64,000 nt of DNA from Paramixta manurensis. GTDB taxonomy: Bacteria > Pseudomonadota > Gammaproteobacteria > Enterobacterales > Enterobacteriaceae. A program made the position numbers and the translations under genes. The notes beneath the pieces are model-generated. The model was not told where the DNA came from. It saw only the letters and a list, made by a program, of their open reading frames with translations, and searched no databases. This document shows positions 62,198 to 64,000 of the stretch, in pieces. The stretch is from assembly GCF_013285385.1 (NCBI RefSeq), contig NZ_CP054212.1, positions 1,426,001 through 1,490,000 on the forward strand, in the 5' to 3' direction. Positions within the stretch are counted from its first letter, which is position 1; each line of letters begins with the position of its first letter.

Positions 62198-62220
62198 GAT
62201 AATTCGCGACGCGAAAAATA
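62198..62220. promoter_or_regulatory. Candidate NagC operator of chiP
   Basis: Palindrome TTCGCG-A-CGCGAA (62203-62215) flanked by A/T tracts, the layout of NagC sites. It is 60 bp before chiP. chiP is a known NagC target in E. coli. The rest of 61993-62280 is A/T-rich leader without a gene; in E. coli it also carries the ChiX sRNA target, which I cannot place here. Confidence 0.5.
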
Positions 62221-62280
62221 GGATTCTGATGAAGATTAGCCGCAAGGGGTGTGGTTAAGCATGGAGCAAAGAGGGATTTT

Positions 62281-63684
62281 ATGGCGAGGTTACAGGGGAT
62301 ACGGAAAACATCAGGGCTGGCGATTATCGGCATTAGCGCTTTCTCCGGGATGTCATGCATGCCGGAGGCGCGGGCAGAGGGGTTTATTGACGATGCGTCG
62401 CTCAACGGTGGCATCTACTACTGGCAGCGACAGCGAGAGCGTAAAGATAAGGATCCGGGCAGTAAAGATTACGGTCAATATCAGACCAATCTTCATCATT
62501 CGACGTTTAACGGGAGTCTGGACTTTAGTTCCGGTTTTGCCGGTGACTTGGTGGGGCTGGATTTGGCCGCCTTTGGCGCACTTGAGTTGTCTAGTCATGG
62601 GCCAGCCGCGCCCAATGAGATTGGTTTTAGCGAATCAAAAACACGGTGGGATGAGCGTTGGCGCGGTGATAAAAACGGCGCCAGCATCTATAAAGCGGCA
62701 ATAAAATTTCATGTTGGCGACTATTGGCTGCGTGGAGGTTATCTCCAGCCAACCGGTCAAACCTTACTAGCGCCGCACTGGAGCTTTTTACCGGGCAGTT
62801 ATCGTGGTTTTGAAACCGGCCTGTCACACGATTTTGGCGATGCCGGGGTGCTTTCTCTGTCGTATATGTGGGCGGATGAATATAAAGCGCCGTGGTATCG
62901 CAATATGTATAACTTTCGCCAGGCCGACGGGGTAACCGGCATTAGTTATTTGCACTCTATTGGCGCTAAGTATGATTTTGGTCATGACCTGGTGTTGGAA
63001 GCGGCATTCGGGCAAGCCGAAAGTTATATGGACCAATATTTCGCGAAAATTTCCAATGCATTCTCACTGGCCGGTCATGATTTGCGTACCAGCTATCAGT
63101 TTTACGGCGCACAAGATAAACAACACGGCGGCGTCTCCAACGCTAATGACGTGTATGACGGTTTAGCCTGGTTGCAGGCGTTGACCTTTGGTTATACCCA
63201 CGGGCCTTTTGATTTCCGGGTGGAAGGAACATGGGTGAAAGCGGAAGGTAATCAGGGGTTTTTTCTGCAACGTATGACGCCAGGCTACGCCACCTCCAAC
63301 GGTCGGCTGGACATTTGGTGGGATTCACGTTCCGACTGGAATGCAAATGGCGAAAAAGCCGTGTTCGCCGGTGTGTTGTATGACCTGGTAGGCTGGAGCT
63401 TGCCGGGCGTGTCGCTAGGCGCTTCGTGGGCATATGGTTGGGGTGCCAAACCCGCCAATAATCCAGGTTATGACCAACATACCCGTTTACGTGAGTCGGC
63501 CTGGAACCTGGATTTGCTGTATACGGTGCAGCAAGGCCGCGCTAAAGGCACCCTATTCAAGTTGCACTTTACCCGTTATGACAACCATACCGATATCCCC
63601 AGTTGGGGAGGCGGTTACGGCAATATTTTTCAGGACGAAAAGGACGTGAAATTTATGGTCATCGCACCGTTCACGCTGTTTTGA
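62281..63684 (+). CDS. chiP: ChiP, outer-membrane chitoporin (OprD family)
   Basis: A 467-aa porin from the ATG at 62281 (MARLQGIRKTSGLAII); an ATG 30 bp upstream is less likely. The signal peptide ends EARAEG. Barrel motifs match E. coli ChiP/YbfM: GGIYYWQRQRERKDKD, YLQPTGQTLLAPHWSFLPG, QALTFGY, FLQRMTPGYATSNGRLDIWWDSRSDWNANGEKAVF, and SWGGGYGNIFQDEKDVKFMVIAPFTLF at the end (terminal Phe). It admits chitooligosaccharides. Confidence 0.95.
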   Translation: MARLQGIRKTSGLAIIGISAFSGMSCMPEARAEGFIDDASLNGGIYYWQRQRERKDKDPGSKDYGQYQTNLHHSTFNGSLDFSSGFAGDLVGLDLAAFGALELSSHGPAAPNEIGFSESKTRWDERWRGDKNGASIYKAAIKFHVGDYWLRGGYLQPTGQTLLAPHWSFLPGSYRGFETGLSHDFGDAGVLSLSYMWADEYKAPWYRNMYNFRQADGVTGISYLHSIGAKYDFGHDLVLEAAFGQAESYMDQYFAKISNAFSLAGHDLRTSYQFYGAQDKQHGGVSNANDVYDGLAWLQALTFGYTHGPFDFRVEGTWVKAEGNQGFFLQRMTPGYATSNGRLDIWWDSRSDWNANGEKAVFAGVLYDLVGWSLPGVSLGASWAYGWGAKPANNPGYDQHTRLRESAWNLDLLYTVQQGRAKGTLFKLHFTRYDNHTDIPSWGGGYGNIFQDEKDVKFMVIAPFTLF

Positions 63685-63734
63685 TTCACCCGGCGGCCGG
63701 AGGGCTGTCTGTAAACCACAACCGGATTAGTGAA

Positions 63735-63935
63735 ATGAAAAAAATATTTCCCCTTGTAATCAGCATGATGTCGCTTTGTGCCTGTGTGCAGAGCGGCCCG
63801 GTATCGACCACTGAAACGGTGCCATCAATAGACTATCAGCGTTGTCTGGATGCGGAAAAAATGGGCGGTGGGGATGTGATTGAAACACGCTGCGGCAAAC
63901 TTCAGCATGAAATAGCACCAACGGATCACGAATAA
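63735..63935 (+). CDS. chiQ: ChiQ, small lipoprotein of the chitoporin operon
   Basis: A 66-aa protein starting MKKIFPLVISMMSLCAC, with a lipobox-like LCAC (Cys17). The mature part has a Cys pair (YQRCLDAEKMGG...ETRCGKL). It follows chiP by 50 bp, as chiQ (ybfN) does in E. coli and Serratia. It is presumed to assist chitoporin or periplasmic chitooligosaccharide handling. Confidence 0.85.
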   Translation: MKKIFPLVISMMSLCACVQSGPVSTTETVPSIDYQRCLDAEKMGGGDVIETRCGKLQHEIAPTDHE

Positions 63936-63948
63936 ACAAGGAGTGTCT

Positions 63949-64000
63949 ATGAACAGGTTTACCCCGAGCTTTCTCGCCAGCACGCTGCTGGTGGTAATGG
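63949..64000 (+). CDS. Start of a secreted protein (next gene of the chi operon, truncated by the window)
   Basis: ATG at 63949 after AAGGAGTG, 13 bp past chiQ. The visible 17 residues (MNRFTPSFLASTLLVVM) look like a signal peptide. In Serratia a family 20 chitobiase (ctb) follows chiPQ; that is a plausible but unproved identity here. Confidence 0.5.
   Translation, partial: MNRFTPSFLASTLLVVM

Overview
The window is a chromosome segment of a plant-associated member of the Enterobacterales. The right two thirds (about 23.2-64 kb) carries the conserved enterobacterial order pagP-cspE-tatE-lipA-lipB-ybeD-dacA-rlpA-rodA-mrdA-rlmH-rsfS-nadD-holA-lptE-leuS-ybeL-gltLKJI-lnt-corC-ybeY-ybeZ-miaB-ubiF-tRNA(Met,Leu,Gln,Gln,Met,Gln,Gln)-asnB-nagDCAB-nagE-glnS-chiPQ. 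The proteins resemble Erwinia/Pantoea/Serratia relatives more than E. coli in a few places (NagE transport domain, chiPQ followed by a secreted protein). I cannot name the genus from sequence alone.

The left third (1-20.6 kb) is a group I (Hrp1) type III secretion cluster of the Erwinia amylovora / Pseudomonas syringae kind. Reading rightward: the 3' end of hrcJ, then hrpD, hrpE, hrpF, hrcC, hrpT and the harpin gene hrpN, all on the plus strand. Next comes a 1.65-kb block of three tandem copies of a GC-rich, hairpin-rich element of about 550 bp with no credible protein. After that is a minus-strand operon hrpJ-hrcV-hrpQ-hrcN-hrpO-hrpP-hrcQ-hrcR-hrcS-hrcT-hrcU, then plus-strand hrpL and hrpX, and finally hrpY on the minus strand, convergent with hrpX. 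Three HrpL-type promoters (hrp boxes) are readable in front of hrpF, hrpN and hrpJ, and a textbook sigma-54 promoter lies in front of hrpL. The wiring is therefore: HrpX/HrpY and a sigma-54 activator (HrpS, not in this window) -> hrpL -> structural operons and harpin. The usual hrpG (between hrpF and hrcC) and hrpV (after hrpT) are absent.

The 20.7-23.1 kb stretch joins the island to the backbone: an iron-type alcohol dehydrogenase, an unassigned 81-aa protein, a 27-aa YohP-like membrane peptide and a small zinc-ribbon protein. No integrase, transposase or phage gene is visible.

The backbone genes fall into working groups: envelope and cell shape (pagP, dacA, rlpA, rodA, mrdA, lptE, lnt), lipoate synthesis (lipA, lipB, ybeD), glutamate/aspartate uptake (gltIJKL with a probable SroC-type RNA), tRNA/rRNA functions (leuS, glnS, miaB, ybeY, rlmH, rsfS, seven tRNAs), and amino-sugar/chitin use (nagDCAB, nagE, chiPQ) under NagC- and CRP-like sites. 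The most unusual points are the tandem hairpin element with an internal hypervariable patch inside the T3SS, the rearranged hrp regulatory layout lacking hrpG/hrpV, and an LptE carrying a Ser/Thr/Gly/Asn-rich insertion of roughly 105-110 residues.
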